Below, one piece after another: positions 1 through 13,276 of a stretch of DNA of 64,000 nucleotides (its first letter is position 1; the number at the start of each line of letters is the position of its first letter). The translations under genes were made by a program, and so were the position numbers. The DNA comes from Combretum micranthum (taxonomy: Eukaryota > Streptophyta > Magnoliopsida > Myrtales > Combretaceae): NCBI GenBank assembly GCA_024138025.1, contig JAMXBD010002757.1, forward strand, positions 101,750 to 165,749, read 5' to 3'. Under the pieces are notes generated by a model. That model saw only the letters and a program-made list of their open reading frames with translations, had not been told where the DNA came from and did no database searches.

Positions 1-1
1 C

Positions 2-1057
2 TCAATCGGAATTATGGTGAATCTTCAAAACTTGTCTTCAAGACATTGTGAAGGTATAAATATGCTTCCAGAGTCAATTACAGATTTAGAATCTCTAATT
101 GATCTAGATTTAACTTTCTCTGGAATCATTGAGCTTCCTCGTAAGATTGGTAACTTGAAGAATTTGAAGGTGCTGAGAGTTGCAGGGACTCTGTTAAGAG
201 AATTGCCAACTATAATTGGAAAGCTAGAAAATCTTATCACTGTTGAAGCACCGCATGGTGAATTTTCGCATGATATGCCAAAGCTACCCCAATCTTCAAT
301 TTCATTAGAAGCAATGTATGATGAGATGCCAAGGATCCCAGGTCTCTCATGCTTGACCACTTTAAAGGATTAGGCGTTACATACCCCATATGGTGGAGAT
401 TATCCATTGGAAGCAAACAATCCCACCTCATGGTGGATTGGAAGGTTAACTAATCTAGAGAGATTGACGTTGAGCTTGGGACACATCATTAACTTGCATG
501 TTGATTTAGGTGCGTTGTGTCATATTACAATTTTAAATATTACATATTGTGATCGATTACAAAGCATCCCAAAGCTACCTTCAGGCTTGACAAGTTTACA
601 GATTTGTCATTGCAAGTCATTGACAATACTGAATCTCTCTAATTTGAGAAAATTAAGTTCTCTAAGGATTATGGAAACTCCTATACTCGAACTTAAGGAA
701 ATTTGCAGCTGTGAAGCATTGCAAGTGTTGCGTATAAGAGAAGTTGATCTTTTTGAAATTGATGGGTTTGAACAATTAGAGAATGTAACAACATTAGAGA
801 TATGGGATTGCAAAAGCCTTCGGAGGCTTCCAGATTTATCTAATCTCAAGAAGTTGAAGGAGTTAAAAGTACGATCTTGTCCCAATTTGGTTGAGATCTT
901 TGGTAGGTTGGAATCATTAAATGATTTCCACATTGAGGATTGTGCTTCTCTAGAGAGAATTCCAGATATACCAAACTCTAAAACTATGGGGGGACAATTT
1001 CGTATCAGCAATTGTGAGAAATTAGATATCTCCAACAACAGTTTGCAAACACTGTGA
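2..1057 (+). pseudogene. 3' part of a TIR-NB-LRR (TNL) resistance gene, LRR region, interrupted by a nonsense codon
   Basis: Frame 2 is open from the window edge and encodes leucine-rich repeats of the plant NLR type (units such as ELPRKIGNLKNLKVL and RLPDLSNLKKLKELKV), so the gene starts to the left. An in-frame TAG at 371-373 cuts it. The same frame then continues without a shift (ALHTPYGGDYP, then SWWIGRLTNLERL) through about six more repeats to TGA at 1055-1057. In flax L6-like TNLs this region recognises pathogen effectors or holds the receptor inactive. The single stop and otherwise clean frame suggest a recent loss of function, a truncated receptor, or a sequencing error. No TIR or NB-ARC part lies in the window for this gene. 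The gene type is clear; functional status is uncertain. Confidence 0.85.
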
Positions 1058-4000
1058 CGTTAAACCTATTTAAAGGTACAATGTCACTAGCCAACAACTC
1101 TACATCTACATTGTAGTTTCATCACATAATATTCATCTATGCTTCCATCCATACATGTTGCATTAGCACTAGATACCATATCTATTCTAAATTTTGCTTG
1201 GATCATTTTTCTACTTTTATTTGTTTTCTTTCCCCCACCAATAATGATGAACTTAACACTTAGGTCCAAGTTAATTTTACTTTTTAAGTTACATGTTGCT
1301 AAATCTTATGTAAATATTTTTCCTTTGCATACCTCCTTTAAAATATTTCCTTTAGGGTCATCCAAGAACCTAATGTCTTCTGCATCCCAGGTCCAGAACT
1401 CGTGTTCTTTCAAAGCATTTGATGTGGGTTTTACAAGGTTTGTTTTCTTTTCTTCAAGATGGCTTATAATGATACTGATTTCACTTTGTTATGATCTCTT
1501 GATAGCATCATTCCACCATCTCAAACGGAAATATTCAATTTGGTGTCAACTGTTAAGATTACTTGTGTAAATGGTAAAAAAATTGTTGCATACTGAACTA
1601 AAATTGCTTTGGTGTGCTATTTTGAAGTATTGTCATATCACATCTTCAGTTAAATTATCACATTCTTTCACTTAAGAGGCTCTCTTACAACCACATTTTA
1701 GTTTAAGTCTGTTAGTGCTTGGTATGGTTACCTAATACTTCATGGATGGAGATTATCGAGCAATATTTTTTACATTTTGGTGACACATGCATATGAACTA
1801 GCTTTATATGATTCTAAAATGTTTTTACCCTGCAGCATTTTATTACCTAAGTATCTCGAAGTAGCTTGTTATTAAAATTCCTCAATTGCTTAAATCCTAT
1901 AAACTTTATATGTCAATTGGATTCCTAATTTTTTTTTTTTTTTGGTGATATACAATTCTACGCTAATAATCAATTGGTTGAGCATCCCCATGTAATTAGA
2001 ACATTGCATTGGATGCTTAAATTAGTTGCTACCATTGTAATCTCTAGTTTTTGCAAGATCATATGCATCCATGAATAACATTCTTGAGAGTGTTTATAGT
2101 GATAACTTTCTCCCTTTTATCCCATTGAAATAGATGGACATGCATTGAGCAAGAAAAATAGTCAAGACATTTCAATATAAGTTCTTTATATGAGTATCAT
2201 TGGCGCCAATGGATATAATCTACAGAAAGTTGGAGCAAGAAGATGATAGCAAGATATTTCTTTTGAGATATGAATCAATAGACCATCCTATGAAGAATTG
2301 GTGCCCCATATAAGATATTATTTTCGATAAAGTCTTTTTTTTTTTTGAAATAAAAAACTGCCACTCACATCCAAATATGTCTAAACATATTGTTGCAAGT
2401 AGACATTGAGCTACCTTTGACAAACTCAAGGGAAAGTACAACATGTCAATAATATCATAACATAAGAAGAAATGAGAGCTGTTATATTTTATATTGAAGT
2501 ATATCCAACAAGACAAGAACAATTACTAAAGAGATCACCCAATAGATTGTAATATTCATCCAATAATATTATGGCGATTATAAAATAAGAAAATTTTCTA
2601 TTTTCTCTAAACACTAAACAATTTGTACTTTTGAGATGTTCCTCCTTCAATTATAACTCATCAATTAGATACAGTAACATAGAGAAATGGTGTTTATAAT
2701 ATAGGAACTATCCCTTTAGTTGACATATCATTATTATTGGAAACTTCCAATAGATGGTGTATTTCATGCCCATAGTGTGAACCTCTCATCATACCAGTTT
2801 GATATTTGGTTAAGCTTATTTTTGCTATTATTTATGTGCCACATGATATCTTTTTATCAGTGTATTAATGACATTTTTAATGTTGTCATTTATAGGCATT
2901 ATCGCCGTTAAGAAGTGAGCAAGTTGTAAGCACTACTATGGCAAAGCTGGAGGAATTGCAACTCATTTGAGTGTTTTTTTCATTTTATTTATGGACTTTG
3001 AGAAAGAACAAAATCTATTGTTATCCTTCCATCATTGCTTCACTGTAAAATTCTCATATGCTTTTTGCTCTTTTCTTTCCTTTTGGATTACTTTTTTTAT
3101 TTTAAGTTTCTTGATGTGGCTTTGTATCTTCCTTACCACCTAAAAATGATTGATTAAGTATTGATTTGACAGCTGTGGTTTGTGTTGTTTTAGTGGATAT
3201 GCATAGGGAAAAACATGTCTTGAATCAACCACATCATGGTTTTCATATCAATGCATGATAGACATATTTTGTCATTAAACAAAAGCTACAGCAACAAGTT
3301 CACTTAGAAAATCTTGTTTTTACACCTCTAGAAAGTGGACAAACATGATAGGTGTGAAATTTATATGTGGAAATGTTAAAAGATTGTGATGAATTTTTTT
3401 TGTTTTTGTAATTTTTCATTGAATATTTATATTATAATTATATTTCAAGGTTTGCCCTTGAACAATTAATGGACTTCCATACGCTTGTGAGTGGTGAAGT
3501 TTCATGTTGTTGTTGGTATAGTATTGTATTGTCACTCATTTCATTTTACATGACATAGATCATATCATACACCATGACATGCTTTGAGATAAAAAGTTTT
3601 CATATCTAATGATTATCTCATGATGCAGTTAAATTAAGGGGCTGTTAGCATCTTTTATTTTGCTATTTGTTTCCAAAATATAAAGTTCCATCATGCAAAT
3701 GTTATCAATTATGTGGTCCTTTCATAAATATTATTGCCTAAATAATGAACTCCCAAGCATCATATTTCACCGTAAGAGCTTTTTTTTTTTCGTGTTCTTG
3801 AAATACTGAAGACGTCGTACTTCAGTAAGAGTTTTCTTTTTTCCTGATCCAGTTTCGGATAAGGTAGAAATATTTAGAGTAATGGAGTCAATACGTAGCT
3901 TAAGAAGTTAAAGTCCTGACAGCAGCATCCATGAGCTGACCTCTGACCTATTTAACCATACTAAATATATGTCCTATGATTTATTCTATTATTACATTTA

Positions 4001-6276
4001 CTTAAAGAATTTGCTTATATTTGTAGTTCCTTTAAGAGCTTCACTGATAAAAAAGAAAAAAGGATTATCGGTGGCATTGAGGGGTATAGAATGTGGAAAT
4101 GATTAAATCCAAAATCAAATCTTGAGCACTCATAAGTAGTTTTTGATAAGTTTTCATTTATTTTATGATTTTCAGCTTTTAATATCTATCATTATCTTAC
4201 ATTGATAATACTCTTATTCTCTATACTCCCAAATAGAGGGAAAAAAAAATTAATGATACAAACATACCACATGTCTAGCGAGTGGTGGACAAACAATTTT
4301 TTTTTTTTAATGGTTGCCATAATGCATAGTTTTTATTAAAATATTTATACATTAAAATTTTTAATGGTTGCCAACATCTTGCTTTGCCGTAATACTCCTT
4401 TATTTTTATAATACTTTTTTTTTTTTAATTCCTTCAATCGTATATTTTTCTTAATGTTCTATATTAGAGGTACAACCAACCAAATTAAGTGGACTAGTAT
4501 TTAAAGTCTAGCTCTATTTTAAAATTTAAAACCTTGGCCCAATTTGAACTCCATCAAGCAAATTAGTATACTCAAAATTGACTGATCAGGTAAATCAATT
4601 TAGGTTGATCATTTGGAAAATATTATATATTTTTTTAATCAAATGTATATTGGAGCCCAACCTTGATATAAATTTGATAAAACACACAATATATGTTTAA
4701 ACTCAATTAAATCCCATGTAAGCTTTCTAACTCATTGAGTCTGTAATTCCCCAAATTGTATTTCCACATGATTTTTGGTAGTTGCTAAAATGGATTACGA
4801 GTTAAAAAAATAATTAAATTAATGAGATGTCGGAAATTCACTCCCAATTTTTCACAAGCTATAAATAATAAAATACAACTAAACTTTAACCTCAGTATGT
4901 AAAAGTAATTTTAGAGGAAAAAAACAGCCAATATGTTGGATCTAAAATCGTAAAATTTTGAGTATCATAGAAAACCAATAATGTACTCAATGGTAATTTA
5001 TAATCCAAAGGTTGGTGTTAAGTATAATAAACAAATATAGATAACTTTTAAAATGTATTTTAAAAACTCCATTGCATTAGAAGACGACAAGTGCCTTCTA
5101 GATTTTTCCGACTTATAAGCAAATTTATGTAACTAACCTAACTATGATTTAGTAAAAAGAGAGAAAAGTAGAATATATACATACTATATATATATATATT
5201 TTGTATCTGGAATATTAAATATAATATGAATCCATCGAATATAATATATATAATCTCCAACCTATTTATTTATAATTGATTTCGAAATCTAGATTTATTC
5301 AAAATCCTATGTCAGAAAAACATCTATAAACTTAGAGATAAATTACTTGAAGTCAACTATACATATAGACTCTAACATAATTATTTATAAATTATCCAAA
5401 ATCCTAAATGTATCTAAACTTCTCATACAAAAGTCGTGATTCCTAGGGGACCCTAAACTCACGTACATTATTAAACAAATATGTATGTAAGACATAACTA
5501 TATAGATTTATTTTCTAGAATGTGGCAGTTGCATTCACCAAGGAAAGAAAGATTGTATCTGACTTTTCAATACTTAACCTTTCAAAAGAAATACATATAT
5601 GACTAATAAATTTTACCCTCCCTATTATGATGCCTTTACCACCTCATTATTAACATTCTAAAGAAGGATAGATCGACTGACCTTATTTTATTCCCTTTTT
5701 GACAAATCATTTACCTAGTCTTCCATATATTTTAAGACTATTAAAGTGGTAAAGTGAAACAATCCATCAATAAATATACTCATATGTATATACACGCTTT
5801 TAGTCTCAGAAATTTAATTCCCTTACATCTATATGGGTAAACGCACTAAATGTCATAATATATATATATGTGTGTGTGTGCATGTGTATAAGTTAATAAA
5901 TAAAATATACACTGATAATTCAACGATAACATTAAATACTGAAACAATATAAAAACTCATAATGAATTCTTTAATCCTTGAAAACTCTTACAACATTTTA
6001 TGTTACACATTACAATCCTAATATCTAAACTCAGATACATATACACAATTACTGATTCTAAAGAAATTAGAAATGTGTAGTTGCCAAGAATCCTAAATTT
6101 TTTTACCTATAACTAGTATTATCATTATTAATTATATAGTAACTTGACATACCTTGCTTGCATAGTGTTATAAATTATGGACAAACATTTAAAAAGTGGT
6201 AAAGAGACCTCACAATTATCTTAAACATGGAAAACTAAAATTCTCAAACACTTTATGATATTTACATAATTACATT
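1058..6276. other. AT-rich intergenic DNA, no gene recognised
   Basis: This stretch follows the LRR fragment. Open frames here are short or low in complexity, including a 143-codon hydrophobic frame at 1139-1570 with no motif. Poly-T runs lie near 1929-1943, 2336-2346 and 3780-3790. The 3' UTR of the LRR gene probably occupies the first few hundred bases. I see no LTR ends, TIR pairs or RNA genes. Confidence 0.5.
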
Positions 6277-7980
6277 TGTAGACCCCATTTTTACCCATTT
6301 AAGACTTAATTTATAATAAAAAATAATTATATTAAGCCAAAAAATTATAACAAAATAAAATAATATACATATATATAATAGAAATAAAATATAGAAAAAA
6401 GAAGGTAATTTAGGCTTGATAAATACTAATTTTAATTATAAATTTTTTTTTAACCCAATTAAATGGTCCATGTGAATTGCTCTATATTATTAGGCCTATT
6501 TTTGAATCCTTAAATACAATTTCCACGCAAATTAAAACCGAGACACAGGCCAAGAACCTTATGGTAAAACACACATACAAACATGGGTGAGACTGGCGTT
6601 TGATTCTGTGCGGAGATGAAATAATTTTTTTCCACTTGGCGCATGAAGAACGTGCCGCGCATCGTCTTCCTCAAGAGCACGACCAGTTTTTCTCAAGCGA
6701 CATGGCCATTTCAAGCATGTTTTTTACCCATTTTTGCTCTGATTTTCATCAAATTGATGGAGGGGACTTGAAGAAGACATGTAATACTATAAAATTATGA
6801 TTTAGCTCTTGATTTTTTTTTTCCAAAGTTTGCAAAAAGTCTGTTTTTCTCACGCGAAGCGAATTCAAATTTTCATCTCGACCCACAATCCAGCTTCTTG
6901 AAACACACGTTTGAACATATCTGAACACGTTGTTATCACTCCCAATGTCCGTTAACCGCCAGATTTGTAGTTTTGAATTTTGTCGATTACTTGCTCCTGC
7001 GTGACTCGAAGATCCGAGACCCAACCTAACTCCGATTCGAAGTTCGACCCGAACTGCTTTAGATCCAACCCGTGCACCAATTCTTTATTTGCTTTATTTT
7101 TCATTTTTTTTAATTTAAATGTCAAAAAAGTGCAATAATAAAAGGCCACAAAATAAATAAAAAATGAGAATATAATTTTGTGAAAGCAATAATATCTAAA
7201 AATATATGTATATATATAATAGTAATATATATTAAGTAGCGTGAATGTATAAATATATATAAAATAAATTAAAAAATCTTTTTAATACGTCAAAAGTCCT
7301 ATTTTCTAAAATATATAAAAAAAATTAACTTGATAGCTTGTAAGGTCATGCATGAAGACCCCATTTTCTATAAAAATTGAAAATTTAATGAACTTAAATT
7401 AAAATAGTTCAAAACCTAAAAGCAACCAATAAACTAAATTTTTTTTTTATAAAAAAGAATTACGTGTTGTCTAATCCTGATTAATAGATATGGAGACACC
7501 ATCAGGGCAACATAAAAAATGAAAAAAATATTTATTTTTGTATATATTGATTTGATTCATTGTTTATTGTAAATATTATTTAGATTTGTAAACTATGAGA
7601 GTAAATTGTAAATATCATAATTTGTATACTAGTAAAATTCTAAGCATAAAAAGGGATAAACTTTAAATTAAGAATTAAGATAGTAGCCATATGGTTTTAA
7701 TAGGATAGCCATCGAATCTAAAAAAATTTGGTTTATTAAATTTGATTTTAAGTCAATTTTCTTCCCAGACTAGTAGCTAAGTTAAGATCAACCAACCAAT
7801 TAATAACTTATAGTTTTTTTTTCTTTTTTCCGATTTCAATTGGGTGGTGACTCCTTAAAAGTTTCATAAAATTTAAATTTTTTTTTAATTCCAAGTCGAG
7901 GGTTCGTATTAAATGGGTTCCGATTTAACACGGATTGAATTAAAAGAAATAAAACTAGAAATGAAAAATCCAAGCTCAAT
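6277..7980 (+). repeat. Probable 5' LTR of the Ogre/Tat-type element
   Basis: The left end TGTAGACCCC is the usual start of plant Tat-lineage LTRs. The 6580-7080 part is less AT-rich than its surroundings, with words such as GATCCGAGACCCAACC typical of such LTRs. Near the right end, GGTGGTGACTCCTTAAAAG and CCAAGTCGAGGGTTCG resemble the conserved tail before the PBS. The exact right border is not clear, and no second LTR is present for comparison. Confidence 0.5.
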
Positions 7981-7984
7981 AGCT

Positions 7985-8003
7985 TGAGGACTCTACTTGG
8001 GAA
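7985..8003 (+). other. tRNA-Arg-like primer-binding site
   Basis: TGAGGACTCTACTTGGGAA resembles the Ogre/Tat primer-binding site consensus TGGCGACTCTGCTGGGGA, with a few changes. Its place between the LTR tail and ORF1 supports the call. Confidence 0.5.
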
Positions 8004-9589
8004 TGCCTATTTTTAAGAGAGCTAGCCACTCAAAATTCATGGATTTAAAGTTTGTTCTTTTTATGCTTGTTTTTGTATACTATTTCTATAATAATTAAAT
8101 TGCAAATAGTTGTATTGATTTTTTCTATAAGTGATGCAGGTTAAAAAAAAAAAAAACTTTGTAAATAGCCCTAATAGGGGTCCTTGATACTTTTTGGGGA
8201 AAAACTTGAAAAAGTGTGTACTAGATATGGTCAAACCAGGCTGTCTTATGATTCTAAGTAAGGAGGTCACAAGTAAGATCCGGGGGCTTAGGTTTTTACC
8301 TTCTAGTTCATGAAATGACCTCCTACTCCAGTTTGGTATTGATCTGATCTACTGAGCTAGGAGACCCTTTAGAACCCAAATATTACATTCATTTTTCATG
8401 GGATGATGACTATACTCTCATGGTGAATTAACAACATAGGAGGTTGTGTTTTTTTATGAAAAAAAAGGAGAAAGAGAATATATTTCCCTATAAATAATGA
8501 TATAGTTCTTTGTATGTAAATATTTATGCATAGGACTTAGAATTTTTTTATGTATTCTAAAATTGGTTTACCAGGAAATGTTGTCCTCAAGATCAAGTGC
8601 TGACACCAGCCTTTGGTCCCCCCTTATCAAAGAACTCGTGTTGAAGCCTTTAAGGATCCTATGACTTTGTGGACTGATGGATGGTCAATTTCAATCCCTC
8701 CAACAATCATTCATTAAAGATAGGTTGGGCAATCTTCATCTACTAAGGGTCAATGTTCCTTTCACCATGTCTTGAGCCTTGACCCATTTATGGGAACCAC
8801 AAGAGGCCGCTTTCTATCTAGGTTAGCATATCTTGAGCCCAACTAGAGAAAAAAACCTGATTGCTGCAGCCTGCCTACCTCTAAAAGAATCTATGTTCCA
8901 TACCTTAGTCAAGGCCCAACCCGCATTATTTCAGAGTTCTTGGGTATAAAGAGAGGCCCAATAATTGAATCCATGAAGACTTGTAATGAGCATTGCATCA
9001 GACTCTCTACCCTGATGGATTAGTTTGGGGCTCTTGAAAATTTCAGAAAGAAACGTAATATTTTTTATATGCAGTCTAATGTTTGGGAAGACAAAAAAGC
9101 TAATGCTTTTCATTATTGTTGCTTTTGCCACCATCCTGTTCCTACATGGAGATCTGTTCATTCACTACCGAGTGGTGGAACTAATGGCTCAATACTTAGC
9201 TAGCAAATCCTATATCCCTACCTGTTGGCTGAACAATCAGAAGCCTGAACCAAATTAAATCCAAAGGCCAGAGCAGCTTTAAAGCTAGTATGCATTTGAC
9301 AATAGTACAGTTCACCAGTCACACAAGACACTATGGGTATGATTTGGCTAATGGGGCCCTTGTTAATACCAATTATGATCTCATGTAGTCTTTCATCGAA
9401 TGAATCGATAAAGAAGATAATGAACTTCTTTGGAACTTAATCATTCTCTTGGAAGAATACCCTATGGTACCTTTGGTTAGTATAATGGGATGCACAAGAT
9501 ACTATCCATCTAGTGTGGTGAGACAATATGGCATGCCGCAAAATATCATCGTCAAGCTAGATCTGGAATCAACCATAATTGATTACTTA

Positions 9590-12480
9590 TTGTAACACCC
9601 CACTAATTGAGATAATCACATTAAGAATTTGATAAAGGTAGGATGGAGTGCTCCCATATAATATGATATTTCAAGTATTTCTTTATTAAATTAAAAAAAA
9701 AATCATGAAATCACATTTATAACTTTTACCCTAAAATCTAGGATTATAGAAAATTTTCTCTCAAGAGAATCGAATATTAATGACAATAAAAGCTAGAAGA
9801 AGCATCTAGAGTGAAACAGATTTCTTTTAATAAGTAAATTGCAAGGAATAGTACCCATAAATTAAAGTTTAGTGGGTTAAACATTAAATACCATAAAATC
9901 AAATAATTGAAATTAGATATATAATATAATATTCTTCTATCTTCAAAATATATCAAGGGACATTTGCAAATATGAAATTAGAATACATGAATTGTAACAT
10001 TTAAAATAATAATGATAATAATAATTATCAAGTTAAAATATTATTCAATCCAAATTATAAAATACAAAGGATAATTATCATGTCACTTTCAACTTCTTTA
10101 AATGTACTGATGGTTTAATGTAGACACGTAAGTAGTAACGTTTCTGGGGAAGAAATCATTTCAAATCCTTAAGATCAATTTTTGTGGGAAGCTATAGAAA
10201 CTTCACCGACTGATTTTTTTTTTTTTTCTTTCTGTCATATACCGCCATTGTAATTCTTCTTTGGGAAGCAACTTACACCACCTAAGAATGGTTTATATAA
10301 AGGGCAAAATTCCCACTTCAATCAAACCGAGACGTCCAGGAAATCAAACATGCGTACATATTCTGTTAGATTACTTTTCGTAAATAGGCTATAGTCAAGA
10401 ATTTTATCACCAAACGATTTTTTTTTTTTTCTTTTACCACAACAATTGTAGATTGTCAGTAATCTTCACAACCACCTCTAAAGCCATATCAAAGACTTTC
10501 CCAACTGCGTTATACGTTAATTATTAAAGCGGCATATAAGGTAATTTATTTAACTCATTTTATGCTGTAAAACTAAATTTTAGCGAAGACAAAATTATCT
10601 ACACTCACTCATTACTTGAACTTTTTATAGGGTAAATAATTAGTTCATTACAAAATAATAATGTAACATGCTGAAATAATATATGCCCCAAATGAATTAT
10701 TATAATTACTGATTCTAGAAGCTATGAGATTTGCTTACTTTTTTATAAGGTTTAGACAACTTGATTTTTTTTTATACAATTCTGCTATACTGGAATTTAT
10801 AATTGGTATTTTATCACTATAAAATTCTTATTCTATTAATTCTCTAGCATGTATATTTTCAATGGAAAACTTTATGTTCATTAGCTAATCACGAACTCAA
10901 GCATGCATGTTTATGCAGCCAATATATATATATATATATATATATTGTGTTATAATTTGAATTCTGTATATTAATTTCTTTTTCCAAAGTTATTATTAAG
11001 TTATATAACTATAAAAATGAAAGAGAATGGTCTAGAAATCAATAGCAGAATGAATAAGAATCTCACGTATTTTAATTACTACGCTACTCCATAAATGATC
11101 TTCTGTTACTATTTAATTTTTTCCTATAAATTGAAAGTCCACCATTTGTTTGAATAAAAATACAATGTTTAGTATTATGATCTAGATTCTACTTTTGTCA
11201 TCTAGTTGGAAACTTGAAGTCTCTTGTACCACAATAAACCTTCATCATGTTTCACATATTTTTTTGTTAAATAGATACAGATACGAATAGACAGGTATTA
11301 TACAGATAATATATTATAAGAAAAACCAACTTATTTATTTCAACCAAACCATAAAAAGAATATTAACAAGGATTATCATTTTGTTAGGTGAAATACTTGA
11401 GAGACATATGCACCCTATGGAATAAAAATATAATATCGCTAGATTCTAAGTCAGTGGATTTTGTGTATTGTTAATAGTAGACTTATGTCTACTGTTTTTG
11501 TGATTTGAGTTGTGTATGTTTTTGCTATTGAATAATTATTGAGTGATTTCTTTATGGGTTGTACTTGTGATTAGAAACTTGATAATGTCCTTTATAAGGG
11601 ATTGGCCTTATAGGATTTCACTTAATTGTAATCCTATATATAGATCCAACTGATAATAGTGAAACTGTAATTTATTGATGAGTTGGATATTATAATCCTT
11701 GTTGATATGAAATTTGTGCCATCTTTATTGTTAAGGCATTCATGGCATGGCATGAAAAGGGACCTAGGGGTCATATTTTCAAAATTATGATTATGCTAGG
11801 TTGGGTTTTTGAAATAGAGATTCATATTTTCAAATCAATTTCTAGCTACACTTGTAGTCAGCTAAGTCGGGTTTGCGTTTGCAAATCACTATTCTGGCAA
11901 CTATTGTAGTCAGCTAGGATGAATTATAGGGGGGTCATACTCCCCGACTATTCGTTGTAGCCCTAGGTTCCTAGATTCCTTATCTAGATGCCCGAAATGT
12001 TAACTAATCGGATGAAAGCTAAGCTAGGCTAAGATGCTGGTACCAATGCATATCATGTGCATTAGCATGACATACATTTACTGCATAATTATTATGTTTA
12101 TATATGTTTTATATGTATTTCTACTCTATTGCATATTTTATTTTTATCCACTCACTTGGCTTAACAATAAGCTGAGGAGATACTTTTTTATCCCTAGGTA
12201 TGGCTAAAGATTAGGGGTACCATCACGATCGGGGTATTTTGAGAGCGGAGCCTGCAACAAATATAATGTAAGTGGTTAGCTCAACAATGAGCTAAGTAAT
12301 TTGTAATTATATCTTTATGTAAAGGAAAGAAAAATCAGGACACCATGTATATATAAAAGAAAATAATGTAAGTAGTTGCAACTCATTTAGAAATATAATT
12401 AATTATATATTACTTACAGTTAATATCCATTTGTTTCTTTCTAATTTTCCTTAGGGCTTAGCCCCTATGGCGAGCCCTGA
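9590..12480. mobile_element. 2.9-kb insertion inside ORF1, flanked by TACTTA; possible solo LTR
   Basis: ORF1 reads GAT TAC TTA up to 9589 and resumes as TAC TTA GAT CCA at 12481. The hexamer TACTTA is therefore duplicated, and deleting 9590-12480 plus one copy restores the frame. The insert begins TTGTAACACCCC, like many Ty3 LTRs. It contains a TATA-like TTTATATAAAGG at about 10300 and LTR-like text near 12150-12240. It has no coding capacity and no clear terminal inverted repeat. Its right end (AGCCCTGA) is not a standard CA end, so solo LTR is only the best guess. A 24-bp AT microsatellite is inside. Confidence 0.5.
10922..10945. repeat. (AT)n microsatellite
   Basis: Twelve AT units in the middle of the insertion described at 9590-12480. 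Confidence 0.9.
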
Positions 12481-13276
12481 TACTTAGATCCAACAATGAC
12501 CCTCACAGTGTTGAAATCTAGGGTCACATAAGTTAAAGCTGTATGGGATTATAGGAAGATCAAGCCGGTTTATGAGATTGAGTCGAAAAATATGGAAACT
12601 AAGAGGTACAAGGCTACCCAGTGGTATATCGCCAATCATATGAAGAGAAATAAGGACATCCGCTATGAAGCTCCTGATGTCTTGGAACAGCACCACCTGA
12701 ACCAAATCCAGAAATGTTTATATACATGGAGATTGTATTTACCCACATGGAGGTATACTACCAAGACTATCAAAGAAAGGAGCAGAGCATGGCCTACAAC
12801 CTACAGCAAGCAGGGAGCAAGATAATAGCCCATGAAGTATAGTTGAGAGATGCTAAGAGGAAGAATAGTGCATTGGAGGAGTGAGTCATCTGGCCAAATA
12901 AAGTTAGGACATTAGTTTAAAAGCTGCTATATAATGCTTTGTCTTGTTATGAATGAGAGAGGAAGGCGATAAAAATGTAGTAATAATAAACATTTTTTTT
13001 ACAGCATAACTCCAATAAATGGTTCAAGATTCATCATGAAATCATAGTCATCATCCCCTCTTGCATCCGTATGCTGCATCCTTGCATTTGTTTTTACATA
13101 TATTGCTTGCTTGGTTTCGAAAAAATAATAAAAAAGATGTTTTTAAAATGTAAATAATAAAAAGATGTTTTTAAAAATGTAACTAATAAATTTTGAGTGG
13201 AACCAAGTTAGAAAAGATAGCTCCTAAATAAAAAGGCCAAATCAGAAGTCCCATTGGCACTAGGTCCAAGTCTAAA

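Larger units (their letters stand above)
8570..12900 (+). pseudogene. Relic of retroelement ORF1 (DUF7745-like), split by an insertion at 9590-12480
   Basis: Pieces of one protein can be followed through stops and frameshifts: LWTDGWSI near 8670; FICSLMFGKTKKLMLF to HYRVVELMAQYLASKSYIPT at 9066-9220; MGCTRYYPSSVVRQYGMPQN near 9490-9545; then LDLESTIIDYL ending at 9589. The frame resumes at 12481 as YLDPTMTLTVLKSRV, followed by YRKIKPVYEIESKNMETKRY at about 12550-12610. The layout (LWTxL opening, a hydrophobic middle, a VRQYG motif, a charged tail) resembles the DUF7745-type protein encoded upstream of gag in Ogre-like elements and in related plant genes. Its function is unknown. There are multiple nonsense codons. 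Homology is recalled, so the family name is tentative. Confidence 0.45.

Noticed and set aside
25..1038. Minus-strand open frames opposite the LRR region
   Set aside because: They are shadows of the LRR coding strand; the plus strand carries clear leucine-rich repeats.
1139..1570. 143-codon open frame after the LRR fragment
   Set aside because: It is hydrophobic and low in complexity, with no motif. It lies in the likely 3' flank of the LRR gene and resembles translated T-rich non-coding DNA.
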